A stretch of DNA of 64,000 nucleotides from Anaerolineales bacterium (GTDB lineage: Bacteria > Chloroflexota > Anaerolineae > Anaerolineales > UBA4823), in NCBI GenBank assembly GCA_016935755.1, contig JAFGQI010000076.1, positions 124,600-188,599 on the forward strand, read 5' to 3'. The position numbers and the translations under genes are program-made. Shown in pieces: positions 46,505-55,412 of the stretch. Each line of letters begins with the position of its first letter. Position 1 is the first letter of the stretch. A model generated the notes under the pieces. The model ran no database searches. It was given only the letters and a program-made list of their open reading frames with translations, and had not been told where the DNA came from.

Positions 46505-46992
46505 TTTACAAATGCCTCCTGTATTTGTTTCAGGTGTACTTGCTCATCCGCGATCTCGGATTGCAGCAGGCGGGAAATGATCACTTTGTATCCCCGGTAT
46601 CGAACCCCGTAATCATTCGCCATCTGCTCTGCAGGTAGAGCTTGAAGGAAGTCAACCAGCTGCTGGTGAGACTGCCTCACCAGCTCCAGCAGTTCTCTGA
46701 AATCGTCCCGGCGATATTTCGCCACCAGCAAGGCGTTGAAGGCCTGCCAGTTGCGATCACGATACTGGTAAAAGGCGGGCAGCCGGCCAGCCAGAACGGC
46801 CTGGGCAGCCTGCAGGTTGGCCTCGTCCCAACCCACCAGGTGCGCGAGCAGGTCTTTCACTGACCAGCTTCCCAGGTAGACTCTATCCTGTTCGGCTGCC
46901 TCCAGGCATGATGCAGCCATGATCAGCTGGGCGCGGGTTTCTATAAAATCGTGTAGGATTTGATCTTTGAGAGCTTGCTGTCTGGAGATCAT
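46501..46992 (-). CDS. DinB-superfamily protein
   Basis: A 163-aa four-helix-bundle protein of the DinB/maleylpyruvate isomerase superfamily. Family marks are SWSVKDLLAHLVGWDEANLQAA with the first His, and further helices with possible metal ligands toward the C-terminus (SEIADEQVHLKQI). Members include thiol-dependent transferases and proteins of unknown function, so no reaction is assigned. The 4-base overlap with the alcohol dehydrogenase gene suggests joint function, possibly detoxification. It lies 9 bases after the radical SAM gene. Confidence 0.82.
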   Translation of the reverse strand: MISRQQALKDQILHDFIETRAQLIMAASCLEAAEQDRVYLGSWSVKDLLAHLVGWDEANLQAAQAVLAGRLPAFYQYRDRNWQAFNALLVAKYRRDDFRELLELVRQSHQQLVDFLQALPAEQMANDYGVRYRGYKVIISRLLQSEIADEQVHLKQIQEAFVK

Positions 46993-47001
46993 CGCAAGTT
47001 C

Positions 47002-47925
47002 TTATCCTTTCATGATGCCATAAACCTGGTCAGGCGCCAATATATCAGGAAAGCGCTGGCGAAGAGCCAGCCGGCTGGAGTAGCATAGGTGGCAGGCGTC
47101 AGCGTATGCTTCCTGGTGGGGTAGGGCATAGTGGTGAACCAACTCCACTGGCCCTCCCAATAACAGTGGTCCAGTGATCGGATGGGCATCGGGGTCGTAG
47201 CGCTCCAGAATGGCTGCTAAAGGCTCCTGAAAGATGTTGCCGATGACGATTCCCTGGCAGATGTGCAGATAGCCCAGCGGGTCAAGATGCAGCCGCCCCG
47301 GATCGCGCAGGTCTTCGTATGGACAGGTAGTATAAGTATCCCAGCTATGGTGAGGCGCGTTTTTGGCCAGCACCTCGGCGGCGCGGCCGCGGTACATCAC
47401 CTGGCCTTCGCCGGTGGGGATCTGCCCAACCACGCCAGCCGCCTTTTCGGTTTCGGGCTGTGCGATGGTAATGACTCCTGTCGGCAGGCCGAGCTGCTCA
47501 GCGGCCTGGCTGGCGTTTTTCGCCTGCTGGCTGATTATCTCGGAGTAGTGGAACAGGTCGCTGCTGACGGATAGGTCTTGCACCAGCCCAGCGAAGGGCT
47601 GCAGCCACAGGCGAGCGTCTTCTTCCGAGATGGCCCAGTAGGAATTTGTGACGATGCCTACCTGGAAACCCTGCCCGGCTGACAGGCGCACCCCTTCTAG
47701 CAGGTTAGGATAGTAGAGGAAAGGTTCACCGCCCTCAAAGTAAATCCACTCGACACCCACGGCCTTGGCTTCGTTCAGGATATGGCGGATTTCTGCCAGG
47801 GTCAGCACCCCACTTTGCCAGGGGCTGCCCCACACGAAGCAGTGATCGCACTCGAAGGTGCACTGGTAGGTGAGCAGTATATGCAAACCATTGATTTTTA
47901 TTTTCGCCTCCGCAGGAATAACCAA
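47002..47925 (-). CDS. radical SAM protein
   Basis: A radical SAM enzyme of about 300 aa. The cluster motif is CTFECDHC (Cys-x3-Cys-x2-Cys) preceded by LHILLTYQ, followed by YFEGGEPFLYYP (SAM-binding GGE) and VGIVTNSYWA. The C-terminal part holds more cysteines (TCPYED, ICQG, CHLC) that could bind a second cluster, as in SPASM-like members. The substrate is unknown. The open frame starts at a TTG inside the nitrilase gene. Alignment expectation (KINGLHILL) puts the true start near 47901, where the in-frame codon next to a GGAGG ribosome site is ATA, not a canonical start. It sits directly downstream of a nitrilase-family gene, a pairing that may be functional. Confidence 0.9.
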   Translation of the reverse strand: MVIPAEAKIKINGLHILLTYQCTFECDHCFVWGSPWQSGVLTLAEIRHILNEAKAVGVEWIYFEGGEPFLYYPNLLEGVRLSAGQGFQVGIVTNSYWAISEEDARLWLQPFAGLVQDLSVSSDLFHYSEIISQQAKNASQAAEQLGLPTGVITIAQPETEKAAGVVGQIPTGEGQVMYRGRAAEVLAKNAPHHSWDTYTTCPYEDLRDPGRLHLDPLGYLHICQGIVIGNIFQEPLAAILERYDPDAHPITGPLLLGGPVELVHHYALPHQEAYADACHLCYSSRLALRQRFPDILAPDQVYGIMKG

Positions 47926-49043
47926 ATAAAAGAAAATATTCCGGCAACAAGGAATAGCATCCGCACAAATGACTTGCGTTCATTTGCGCAATAGGCCGGG
48001 TGTTGAACACCTTGCGCCCGGTGTACGCCTTCCCGATATACGGGAAGCGACAGCCAGGGCAGTAAATAATCCGAAAGCAGGTAAGAAATGAGCGGGACGG
48101 GCGGAGTGGGTTGGGTTTTTATGGGGGTAGATTTTCTGCCGCCAACGGTTACTTCAGCAACGACAAAGCCCTCGCCCTCTTCTGGGGTGCGCCCGGCTAA
48201 TTGCTCTCCACGGGCGTCCAGGATTTTACAGCCGCTGGCTGAATTGCAGGACAGTTCCAACCCATCCGCCTGAGACAGGAAGCGCCCAAGCCAGGGCGCG
48301 ACTGGAAGTAAAGCCAGGGTGAGTATGCGGCCGCGCGGGATAGGTGTGCGGAATCGTCCACAGCCGCTGCTCAGCACGGCTGGCGCCCTCAGCCAGGCGG
48401 TCTGCTGGCTGAAATTCTCCTGGAACACCCGCCCAGCGCTCCCCTTAATCCAGCCTCCAGGCAGCCCCAGATCGTCCAGGGTAAGCATTTGCCCATCCGG
48501 GAAATGGTAGGTGGGCATAGAAACATCGGGCGGGCAGCTGCATACCAGCAGGAAGTCGACTGAACCGGCGTAGCGCCGCCACCGGCTGGCATGGGCGATA
48601 TCCCAGCAGAGCATCATCCCGATGTCGCCCAGTTCGGTGTGCGCTATGCTAATCTGCCTTGAGCCGCGAAAATAGCCGCGTTCCCAGCCCCAGGGATAAT
48701 TCTTGTCATAGCGCCAGATTCGCCCATCGGGGGCTATCAGGAGAAGTGAGTTATAGATGTCACTTCCATCCCATAACATCAGGCTGCCAGCCAGGTGCAG
48801 ATTCAGCCGGGATGAGGTGGCTTTCATCCAGGCGACAGTCGGACCATCCAGGGTCTCGGCGCGCTGAAAATTCTCATCCTGGTAAGCATAGCCGGTATTG
48901 AATAGTTCTGGCAGTACCACAAGCTGCGCACCAACCCGGGCAGCCTGCTCCACCAATGCTTCGGCTCTTTTCAGCCTCTCAGCGGTGGGGGCGGGAGCGG
49001 CGTCCATTTGGAGAGCTGCAGCCTTTACTAATTTTTCCGACAT
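47898..49043 (-). CDS. nitrilase-superfamily carbon-nitrogen hydrolase with C-terminal membrane helix
   Basis: A 381-aa hydrolase. The catalytic Glu (LPELFNTGY), Lys (YDKNYPWGWE) and Cys (MLCWDIAH) of the superfamily are all present, so it should cleave an amide or nitrile. An unusual extension follows the enzyme core: a linker, then a transmembrane helix near the end (LFLVAGIFSFIWLF) and a basic tail FLRRRK. This topology would tether the enzyme to the membrane with the tail inside. The stop overlaps the start region of the radical SAM gene. The substrate is not known. Confidence 0.9.
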   Translation of the reverse strand: MSEKLVKAAALQMDAAPAPTAERLKRAEALVEQAARVGAQLVVLPELFNTGYAYQDENFQRAETLDGPTVAWMKATSSRLNLHLAGSLMLWDGSDIYNSLLLIAPDGRIWRYDKNYPWGWERGYFRGSRQISIAHTELGDIGMMLCWDIAHASRWRRYAGSVDFLLVCSCPPDVSMPTYHFPDGQMLTLDDLGLPGGWIKGSAGRVFQENFSQQTAWLRAPAVLSSGCGRFRTPIPRGRILTLALLPVAPWLGRFLSQADGLELSCNSASGCKILDARGEQLAGRTPEEGEGFVVAEVTVGGRKSTPIKTQPTPPVPLISYLLSDYLLPWLSLPVYREGVHRAQGVQHPAYCANERKSFVRMLFLVAGIFSFIWLFLRRRK

Positions 49044-49073
49044 TTAACAGCCCTTTTCCCCAGGAGTCAACAG

Positions 49074-49550
49074 CTACACTGGCGGGCCAGGAATGCGCCC
49101 TAATTCATCCAGAAAAATTTTACGGTCTTCTTCCTCTTTTATGGCTGTCCCAAGTTTCTCGGCCAGGGCATAGTGTCGGGCGTGCAGGTCAGTGTCTCCA
49201 ATTACGGAAGCCGCCAAAGCCATCTCCAGATGGGCGAAAGCAATATCCCAATCGGCGCTTTCTTGGTTTTCGAAGAAATCCAAACAGCGTTGAGCATATG
49301 TAATTGCCAAAGCGCCATGTCTCTGCAGGGCGTGAACGTGCGCCAGTGTGATTTCAGCCCGGGCTGTATTCACAGGCGTACCAATCTTCGACCAGTGAAA
49401 GGCAGCCGCATAAGCCAGGTTGAGCATCTCCTGGTTTTCTGATGGGGTGCGATCTTTTTTCGAGATCAAATCCCAGGCGCCATTGTTGCCCTCGATGGCA
49501 AAATAGCGATGCCATCGATCAATCGTTTCTTGGGTTGGTTGTTCAGTCAT
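49074..49550 (-). CDS. hypothetical TPR-like helical protein
   Basis: A 158-aa soluble all-helical protein. Helix pairs such as NLAYAAAFHWSKIG, ITLAHVHALQRHGALAITYAQRC and IAFAHLEMALAASVIGDTDLHARHYALAEKL look like degenerate tetratricopeptide repeats. I do not recognise a named family. A good ribosome site (AGGAGA) precedes the ATG. It is the first gene of the long minus-strand block, 30 bases ahead of the nitrilase gene. Confidence 0.75.
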   Translation of the reverse strand: MTEQPTQETIDRWHRYFAIEGNNGAWDLISKKDRTPSENQEMLNLAYAAAFHWSKIGTPVNTARAEITLAHVHALQRHGALAITYAQRCLDFFENQESADWDIAFAHLEMALAASVIGDTDLHARHYALAEKLGTAIKEEEDRKIFLDELGRIPGPPV

Positions 49551-49824
49551 TGATCATTCTCCTATCGGTAACGTTCCCTTCCAGTGTGCATGAACATGAT
49601 GTTCGTCAGATAAAAAAATCTACACCCTATGCGTTGAGATCGGTGGCTGGAATGGCGTTGATCTGCGCCAGGATGCTTCCACTTTGGCGCATGCAGAACA
49701 TCATTCTACGGGGAGAGCGGTGACCAGCAGCTTAATTTTGACAGAAATCCCCCTTTTTGACAATAGTGAAAGGTGATCTGATAAACTATCAGCCGGCGCT
49801 TCTATTGGGGTATACTGCAATTCT

Positions 49825-50168
49825 ATGAAAAAGCTGGCCTTTCACCCGGTCATCTTCGCAGTCTACCCGGTGCTGGCGCTGCTTTCGCGCAACAGCGGGC
49901 AGCTGCGGTTTCGCGATGCTGTAAGCTCTCTGGTAATTGTGGGTGGATGCACTCTGGTTTTCAGGAACGAATGGCGATCTTCAATGCGTATTACTACCCC
50001 AGCCAGGATTATTCGCGGTTATACCCTGAGATCACCCCTGTGAATACCTTCCGGGTGATCCTGAACCAGTTTCTAGGTGCATCTTACGAGGTACTTGAAG
50101 ATCGCAGCTACTTTGTCAACCCAGAGCAGCCCTACAGTTTCATCAATGTGACCGACCGATCACATTAA
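49825..50168 (+). pseudogene. remnant of a large sulfatase-like membrane protein gene
   Basis: The first 40 codons (MKKLAFHPVIFAVYPVLALLSRN, then a hydrophobic stretch) match how big sulfatase/phosphoglycerol-transferase-like membrane proteins begin. From about 49966 a different frame reads FQERMAIFNAYYYPSQDY ... YPEITPVNTFRVILNQFLG ... DRSYFV ... YSFINVTDR and stops at 50168. This is the typical C-terminus of the same kind of protein. The two ends are joined out of frame with the whole central part missing, so this is a deletion relic. A possible promoter (TTGACA at 49757, GATAAA 17 bases on) still lies upstream. The 274 bases before it hold no gene that I can see. Confidence 0.75.
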
Positions 50169-50249
50169 TTTCCCCGATCAAAACCTGGGTCACTCGTCCG
50201 GCAGGCAGGAGCAGAATATGAACCTGAGTTAGCGGGGCGGTGGTGCTCC

Positions 50250-51209
50250 TCAGGGAATCCTTTCTAGCTCCAGCAGCACACCGATGTGGTCGGAGAGCCA
50301 AAGCCAACCCTGTATTGTGAGTATCGGTTGGTTGAAGACACGATTGGCAGTAGCCACCCGCCAGCCGGCCGCTTCCAGGGCAGGGAGCCCGCCGGCAATA
50401 AGGATGGCATCGATGGCTTTCTCGACATCTTCCGCAGCTGCCTGGCGATCATCAATGCAGCAGGTCAGGCGGTCAGGGCCGGGCTGCAAACGACCGAGCG
50501 GGTCATCCCAGGGCGGGGTGGCCTCTTGCGCCAGAACGGCAGGATCGCGGTTGAAATCGCCGCCCACCAGGACCAGGCTGCCCTCCAACGACGCGACAAA
50601 GCTGATCAGGGCTTCAGATTGCCCGGCTTCGACTTCCCCATCCTGGGTGGTCAGGTGCGTACTGACAAGCCATAACGGGCCATAGGGCGTTTGGGTTTGT
50701 GCTGCCAGCGCTACCCGGTTTTCGAACCAACCCGCCGCTGGCTTTAGTTCAACCCACTCCAGCACGGTCAGGGGATAGCGGCTCAGGATTGCTTCGCCTT
50801 CTTCGAACAGAATAGAATAGCGCCCACCGTTGGCGCGCTGATAGGCATAATTCATGCCTAGTCGCTGTGCCAGGGCTTCTGCAGCCATGCCGGTCTGCAG
50901 GGTCCACGGTGTCTCTTGCAGCAGTACCACATCTGCCTGCAGGCGTTCGATCTCCTGCCCGATCAGTTCCAGGCGTAGTTTCAGGTCGGTGAAATCGGGG
51001 AATCCGTGCAGCATATTAAACGAGAGTACTCGCAGACTTCCCGCCTTGCTCGATATCTCTTCGCGGCCGCAGCCCTGCAAGCACCCTTCTGGTGAACGAC
51101 CCGGCGTGCTGACCTGGCTCAGCCACAGCCCAAGCGCCATCAGCAGAGCGGCAAACAGCCCGCGGCAGATTGGCCTGTGGATGTGGGTGCGGGGAGCGGT
51201 TTTTGTCAT
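50250..51209 (-). CDS. endonuclease/exonuclease/phosphatase-family protein, membrane-targeted
   Basis: A 319-aa protein. An N-terminal hydrophobic signal or anchor (GLFAALLMALGLWLSQV, about 14-30) precedes a DNase I-like EEP fold. The fold has LSFNMLHG, metal-binding Glu in VVLLQETPW, WLVSTHLTT, GGDFNRDP and the terminal SDHIGVLLEL. EEP members cleave nucleic acids, phosphoinositides or sphingomyelin. An exported enzyme could be a nuclease or phosphodiesterase, and the sequence does not decide. It lies 42 bases downstream of the acetyltransferase gene, probably in one operon with it. Confidence 0.88.
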   Translation of the reverse strand: MTKTAPRTHIHRPICRGLFAALLMALGLWLSQVSTPGRSPEGCLQGCGREEISSKAGSLRVLSFNMLHGFPDFTDLKLRLELIGQEIERLQADVVLLQETPWTLQTGMAAEALAQRLGMNYAYQRANGGRYSILFEEGEAILSRYPLTVLEWVELKPAAGWFENRVALAAQTQTPYGPLWLVSTHLTTQDGEVEAGQSEALISFVASLEGSLVLVGGDFNRDPAVLAQEATPPWDDPLGRLQPGPDRLTCCIDDRQAAAEDVEKAIDAILIAGGLPALEAAGWRVATANRVFNQPILTIQGWLWLSDHIGVLLELERIP

Positions 51210-51251
51210 CAGAAAGAAATTTTACTTCGCATCACAAGCTGGGTTATCTGG

Positions 51252-52208
51252 TTATGCTTGTTCACGATCGGCAGGTTCCAGAGATTTCGAAAACCAAACC
51301 TTGGCATACTGGAGCTGATATCCAGCTGCCTGCGCAGCTGCTTGCATGGCGGAATTTTCACTGCTCGTGCCCAACACTGCCGCGTCCAGGCCGCGCTGGC
51401 GCAGCAGGCGCATCCCTGTAAAAAGCAAGGCGCGTGCCAACCCCCGCCCCTGGCTGGCAGGATGGGTAGCTACCGGGTCTGTGTAGCCAACTTTGCGCCC
51501 AGTGCGGGTATTTTCCTCGGGGTAGATCATGCACATGCAGTATGCCGCCAGGCTGCCATCCGGCCCTTCCACCACCAGATCCATATCGGGGTTATAGCTT
51601 GGGGCGCGCATCATCAACAGGCGTTCCTCTGCAGTCATATGCTCTGTACCAAAAGCTGCCCGGTGCAGTCCCACCCAGGCCTCCACCTCTCTTTCCCCGG
51701 CGAAGGGGCGGATGCGGAAGCCGTACGGTAAGACCGGTTCCGGGATTGGCTCATCGAGCGGGCGGCTGAAGGATAGGGTGCGCAGATCCTGGCGGACAAA
51801 ACCGTGCTGTTCCAGGAAGGCAACCCGATGGGAGTCTTCCTCTCGGCAGACGGCGTCCAGGCTGGGAAGGTGGTAGTCATCGGGGGGCATCTGGCGCAGC
51901 CGCTCTTCGCCCCAGGCGACCAGCTCGTCCTGCAGGGCATCAGGGGCAGTTGGATCGAATTCGCACAGCAGGTTGCTGTAGGCATCCACCACAGCGAAGG
52001 CAATCGGCTGCCCATCCTTAGAAAACCATAAGCGGGTGTTCGCCGGCATGTCTTCCAGCCCCATCATCTCATACAGATCATCTGGGCTGGGATAGTCGCT
52101 AATCCAATCGGCTGGACGCAGACGCAGCAATAAATCCAGCATTTGCTGAAGGTCGTTATCATTCGTATAGCCACTAGCCGTCCAAGAAGTCATAGTCATA
52201 CTTTTCAT
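51252..52208 (-). CDS. GNAT-family N-acetyltransferase, tandem domain
   Basis: A 318-aa protein with two acetyltransferase-like halves. The C-terminal half (about 165-310) has the acetyl-CoA-binding motif ATHPASQGRGLARALL and the following helix of active GNAT enzymes. The N-terminal half is degenerate. The substrate is unknown. Its ATG overlaps the stop of the nucleoside phosphorylase gene by 4 bases, so it is translated as part of that operon. Confidence 0.9.
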   Translation of the reverse strand: MKSMTMTSWTASGYTNDNDLQQMLDLLLRLRPADWISDYPSPDDLYEMMGLEDMPANTRLWFSKDGQPIAFAVVDAYSNLLCEFDPTAPDALQDELVAWGEERLRQMPPDDYHLPSLDAVCREEDSHRVAFLEQHGFVRQDLRTLSFSRPLDEPIPEPVLPYGFRIRPFAGEREVEAWVGLHRAAFGTEHMTAEERLLMMRAPSYNPDMDLVVEGPDGSLAAYCMCMIYPEENTRTGRKVGYTDPVATHPASQGRGLARALLFTGMRLLRQRGLDAAVLGTSSENSAMQAAAQAAGYQLQYAKVWFSKSLEPADREQA

Positions 52209-52969
52209 AGTCGTAAACAGGCTTCAACTGCCAACCAGAACAATGCGCGGCGGATATCACTGCGCGACTGCCAGCCGCGGTTGTCCCACTCGCTGCCGCT
52301 GAGGTCGTCGCCGCCGTACAGCACCTGTCCCAGGATCACCTCCCGAAACTGCGCGACAGCCATAAGCCCGGCGGCTTCCATCTCCACTGCAATGCAGCCC
52401 TCGGCCCGGCGCTGTTCAACCATCGGCCTGGTCTCGCGGTAGGGGGCGTCGGTGGTCCAGGTTTTGCCGGTGCAGTAAGGCAGGCCGCTTTCCTGCAAGC
52501 TGGCAACCAGAGCCTCCACTCCCTGAGGATGGGCAGCCACTTCCCTTCCAGGCGGCAGATAATGGTAAGACAGGCCTTCGTCACGCAGGGCGGCTGAAAC
52601 CACGATCAGGTGTCCTACGGCAATACCCTTTTCCAGAACTCCGCAGCCGCCGCACACGATGAATTTTCGGCAGCCGAAGGCGATGGCCTCTTCCAGCAGC
52701 CCAGCGGCTGCCGGCGCGCCGACCGGGGAATGCCAGAAAGCCAGCCGCTTTCCTTGGTGAGCAATTTCATAAAGAGCGTGTGGCCCATCCTCCCAGCGGT
52801 TTTCCACCACCACCACGGCGTTTTTCTCCCGAGCGGCTTCTTCAATCACCTCCTTGAAAAAACAGATCACGCAGTGCTCAGGGACATCCCGGGGTCTGAC
52901 CAGCCGGGATGGCTCGGTGATAGCTTCCAGAGTGGGATCGTATTCCAGGATGGGAGGTGTTTGGGTCAT
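52205..52969 (-). CDS. nucleoside phosphorylase (PNP/UDP family)
   Basis: A 254-aa enzyme of the purine/uridine phosphorylase superfamily, which splits nucleosides with phosphate to a base and ribose-1-phosphate. Supporting segments are FWHSPVGAPAAAGLLEE and FIVCGGCGVLEKG (phosphate loop region), AVEMEAAGLMAVAQF (the ribose-binding MExE motif) and an Asp in YGGDDLSG that may contact the base. Residue details do not settle purine versus pyrimidine. It is the first gene of a three-gene minus-strand operon and is divergent from the MFS transporter. Confidence 0.9.
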   Translation of the reverse strand: MTQTPPILEYDPTLEAITEPSRLVRPRDVPEHCVICFFKEVIEEAAREKNAVVVVENRWEDGPHALYEIAHQGKRLAFWHSPVGAPAAAGLLEEAIAFGCRKFIVCGGCGVLEKGIAVGHLIVVSAALRDEGLSYHYLPPGREVAAHPQGVEALVASLQESGLPYCTGKTWTTDAPYRETRPMVEQRRAEGCIAVEMEAAGLMAVAQFREVILGQVLYGGDDLSGSEWDNRGWQSRSDIRRALFWLAVEACLRL

Positions 52970-53117
52970 GTGTAAACCTGTACGATTGGTGAGTAAGGTT
53001 GTTTCCGGTGTTGGGTGATTATATCTTAATCAGAGTCAGGCGCGGGAGCGTTTGAGGCCTATGCTATGAAGGTTTTGCCTGTTATCATTAACAATCTCGT
53101 TCCTTCCGGTGTACGGT

Positions 53118-53126
53118 GCTATACAG
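53118..53126 (+). promoter_or_regulatory. extended -10 element before the MFS gene
   Basis: TGCTATACA forms an extended -10 (TG, one base, TATACA) inside a small inverted repeat GTGCT-ATAC-AGCAC. A start near 53133 would leave a leader of about 50 bases. No -35 is evident. Confidence 0.35.
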
Positions 53127-53183
53127 CACAAAAAAATTCAATCAACGGTATGCACTTGTGAATGTCCTTCTGGTTGAACATCT

Positions 53184-54440
53184 ATGACTGTCGAACCCTC
53201 TCTCAAAAAGCCCCCTTTGCTAACGCCCTTGCTGCTGCTCTTTATGCTGGCTATGATTCTGGCCAACCTGGGGGGCAACATGTATGCCCCGTTGGAAGCG
53301 CTTTACTTGAAAGAGCTGGGGGCTGGCATCGCTCAGATCGGCCTGTTCTACACCCTATCACAGATCATCCCGCTCCTGCTGCAGATTTTGGGCGGTTGGG
53401 TTTCCGACTCTTTGGGACGCCTGCGCGCCATTGCCATTGGCAGCGTGGTGGGCGTCTTCACCTACGTTCCCCTGCTGCTGGCCACGCGCTGGGAGTGGGT
53501 GCTGCTGGCTTCGGTGCTGAGCGCCATGACGCGTTCCCTGGTCGGCCCCAGCTTCGACGCCTTTATCGCTGACCACTCCGCGCCGGAGAACCGCGCCCGC
53601 CTGTTCGGCATCACCCAGACGCTGTTTGGTGTGGTAGGGGTGGTCAGCCCGCTGGCGGGAGGCTACCTGGTCGAGTCAATGGGCTTCAAGGGTATGCTGC
53701 TGATTGCAGCCGTGCTGTATGTCCTTGCCACGGTCTTGCGCGTGGGCATGGCGCGGGAAGCTGCCAAAGGAAAAGAATCCGCTCCCACCCGCCTGACCTT
53801 CGACAGCCTGAAGAAAAACCTCGGCACGATGATCGGTCTGATCCTGGCAGGCGGTCTGTTCACCTGGATCCTGATCACAGATGGCGTGCGCGACATTTTC
53901 TTCAACATGTCGGTCAGCTTCCTGTCCGTTTACATGCAGGATATCGCCAGGCTCTCCATCAGCCAGATTGGCCTGATGAACAGCATCTTCGGTGTGGCAA
54001 TGATGGTCGTGATGATCCCGGCGGGCTGGCTGGCGGATAAGGCTGGCGAGCGGGTTAACATCGCCATTTCCTTCCTGTTCATGGCTGTTTCGATCGCCAT
54101 GATTGCCACCGTGCCGCCTGCCAGCCCCGCCTGGATTTACGGCCTGGGTTGGTTGATTGCCGGTACCGGCGTTGGCCTGGCAACCCCGGCTTACCAGTCC
54201 CTGATCAGCAAGGCTGTTCCGCAGCGGATGCGTGGTGTGGCATTTGGCCTGTTCAGCACCAGCCTGGGGCTGGTGTCCCTGCCTGCACCCATGATCGGCG
54301 GATATTTGTGGGAAAATGTCAGCCCGCAGTTCCCCTTCATGCTGACCGCGGCTATCTCGCTGTTGATCATCCTGCCAGTGTGGCTGAAATTTATCGTGCC
54401 TGAGGGCGAAGAAGCTCAACCGCCTGCTGAGCACCAGTAG
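53184..54440 (+). CDS. major facilitator superfamily transporter
   Basis: A 418-aa integral membrane protein with about 12 hydrophobic helices. It has the MFS loop motif GGWVSDSLGRLRAI after helix 2 and a second copy in the other half (GWLADKAGERVNIA). The sequence resembles drug- or sugar-efflux-type MFS proteins, but the substrate is not readable. There is no strong ribosome site at the chosen ATG. It lies 24 kb from the NRPS operon, so a role in exporting its product is only a possibility. Confidence 0.92.
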   Translation: MTVEPSLKKPPLLTPLLLLFMLAMILANLGGNMYAPLEALYLKELGAGIAQIGLFYTLSQIIPLLLQILGGWVSDSLGRLRAIAIGSVVGVFTYVPLLLATRWEWVLLASVLSAMTRSLVGPSFDAFIADHSAPENRARLFGITQTLFGVVGVVSPLAGGYLVESMGFKGMLLIAAVLYVLATVLRVGMAREAAKGKESAPTRLTFDSLKKNLGTMIGLILAGGLFTWILITDGVRDIFFNMSVSFLSVYMQDIARLSISQIGLMNSIFGVAMMVVMIPAGWLADKAGERVNIAISFLFMAVSIAMIATVPPASPAWIYGLGWLIAGTGVGLATPAYQSLISKAVPQRMRGVAFGLFSTSLGLVSLPAPMIGGYLWENVSPQFPFMLTAAISLLIILPVWLKFIVPEGEEAQPPAEHQ

Positions 54441-54542
54441 GTAGTTCTCGAGTTCTGACGCAAATAGTAAAACGAAAACGTGCTTTGTGCGTATATCTAA
54501 CATTGCTGTTCACCATCTCAACTGCTGAGTTTAAAACTGCGT

Positions 54543-55412
54543 ATGAACCTAAAAATTGATAATCTGGGCAAACAATACAAACAGGACTTTTGGGGCTTAC
54601 GGGATTTCAGCCTTGAGATCGGTCCCGGGATTCTCGGCTTGCTGGGGCCAAACGGGGCGGGCAAATCCACCCTGATGAGGATGCTGGCTACAATAACCAG
54701 GCCGACGGAGGGGGACATTTTCTGGGATGGCGCGAACATGATCAAGTCGCCGGATAGGTTGCGCGCCGTGCTCGGCTATCTGCCGCAGGATTTCGGTGTG
54801 TACCCCAACCTAAATGCAATTGAGTTCCTTCAATACATGGCAGCGATTAAGGGGCTGGATGGGAAGCAGGCGCGCCAGCGGATTGATGAGCTTCTGCAGG
54901 TGGTCAACCTGGCTGAATCCGCCCGGCGACCGCTGGGCGGGTATTCCGGCGGCATGAAGCAGCGGGTGGGGATTGCCCAGGCCTTGCTGAATGATCCCCA
55001 GCTGCTGATTGTGGACGAGCCTACCGTTGGTCTCGACCCCGAAGAACGCGTTCGATTCCGTAATCTGCTGTCCGATTTGGCTGGGGAGCGAATCGTGATT
55101 TTATCCACGCATATCGTTTCTGACGTGGAAGCCATCGCCACGCATATTGTGCTGATCCATCAGGGCAGGCTGCTGCGTGAAGCGGCTCCTGAGGAACTGC
55201 TGGCGGCGCTTGAGCAGAAAGTTTGGGAGTGGACAGTCCCCAGCGATGAACTGCCGGGGCTGAAAAGCAAATTTATTATCAGCGGAACCATACGTCGCAG
55301 CGATGGGGTTCAGGTGCGGGTGGTCAGCCAGCAGCAGCCCGAAACGAATGCGGTTAATGTGCTGCCCAATCTTGAAGATGCCTACCTGTTCTTCATTGGA
55401 GGCCAGCGATGA
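54543..55412 (+). CDS. ABC transporter ATP-binding protein
   Basis: A 289-aa nucleotide-binding subunit. It has Walker A GPNGAGKS (35-42), Q-loop YLPQDFG, signature YSGGMKQR, Walker B LLIVDEP and the switch His in LSTHIVSD. The C-terminal extension of about 70 residues is usual for ABC-2-type exporters. Its stop overlaps the start of the permease gene by 4 bases, forming a two-gene exporter operon. The transported compound is unknown. Confidence 0.96.
   Translation: MNLKIDNLGKQYKQDFWGLRDFSLEIGPGILGLLGPNGAGKSTLMRMLATITRPTEGDIFWDGANMIKSPDRLRAVLGYLPQDFGVYPNLNAIEFLQYMAAIKGLDGKQARQRIDELLQVVNLAESARRPLGGYSGGMKQRVGIAQALLNDPQLLIVDEPTVGLDPEERVRFRNLLSDLAGERIVILSTHIVSDVEAIATHIVLIHQGRLLREAAPEELLAALEQKVWEWTVPSDELPGLKSKFIISGTIRRSDGVQVRVVSQQQPETNAVNVLPNLEDAYLFFIGGQR

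Noticed and set aside
53103..53137. Hairpin GTGCT-ATAC-AGCAC followed by an A-run as a terminator
   Set aside because: The A-run is on the wrong strand for a plus-strand terminator, and a transcript ending here from the minus-strand phosphorylase operon would run the other way; it fits better as part of the MFS promoter.
53676..54503. 275-codon minus-strand frame over the MFS gene
   Set aside because: Antisense to a 12-helix transporter; the translation is full of His, Gln and Asp with no recognisable domain.
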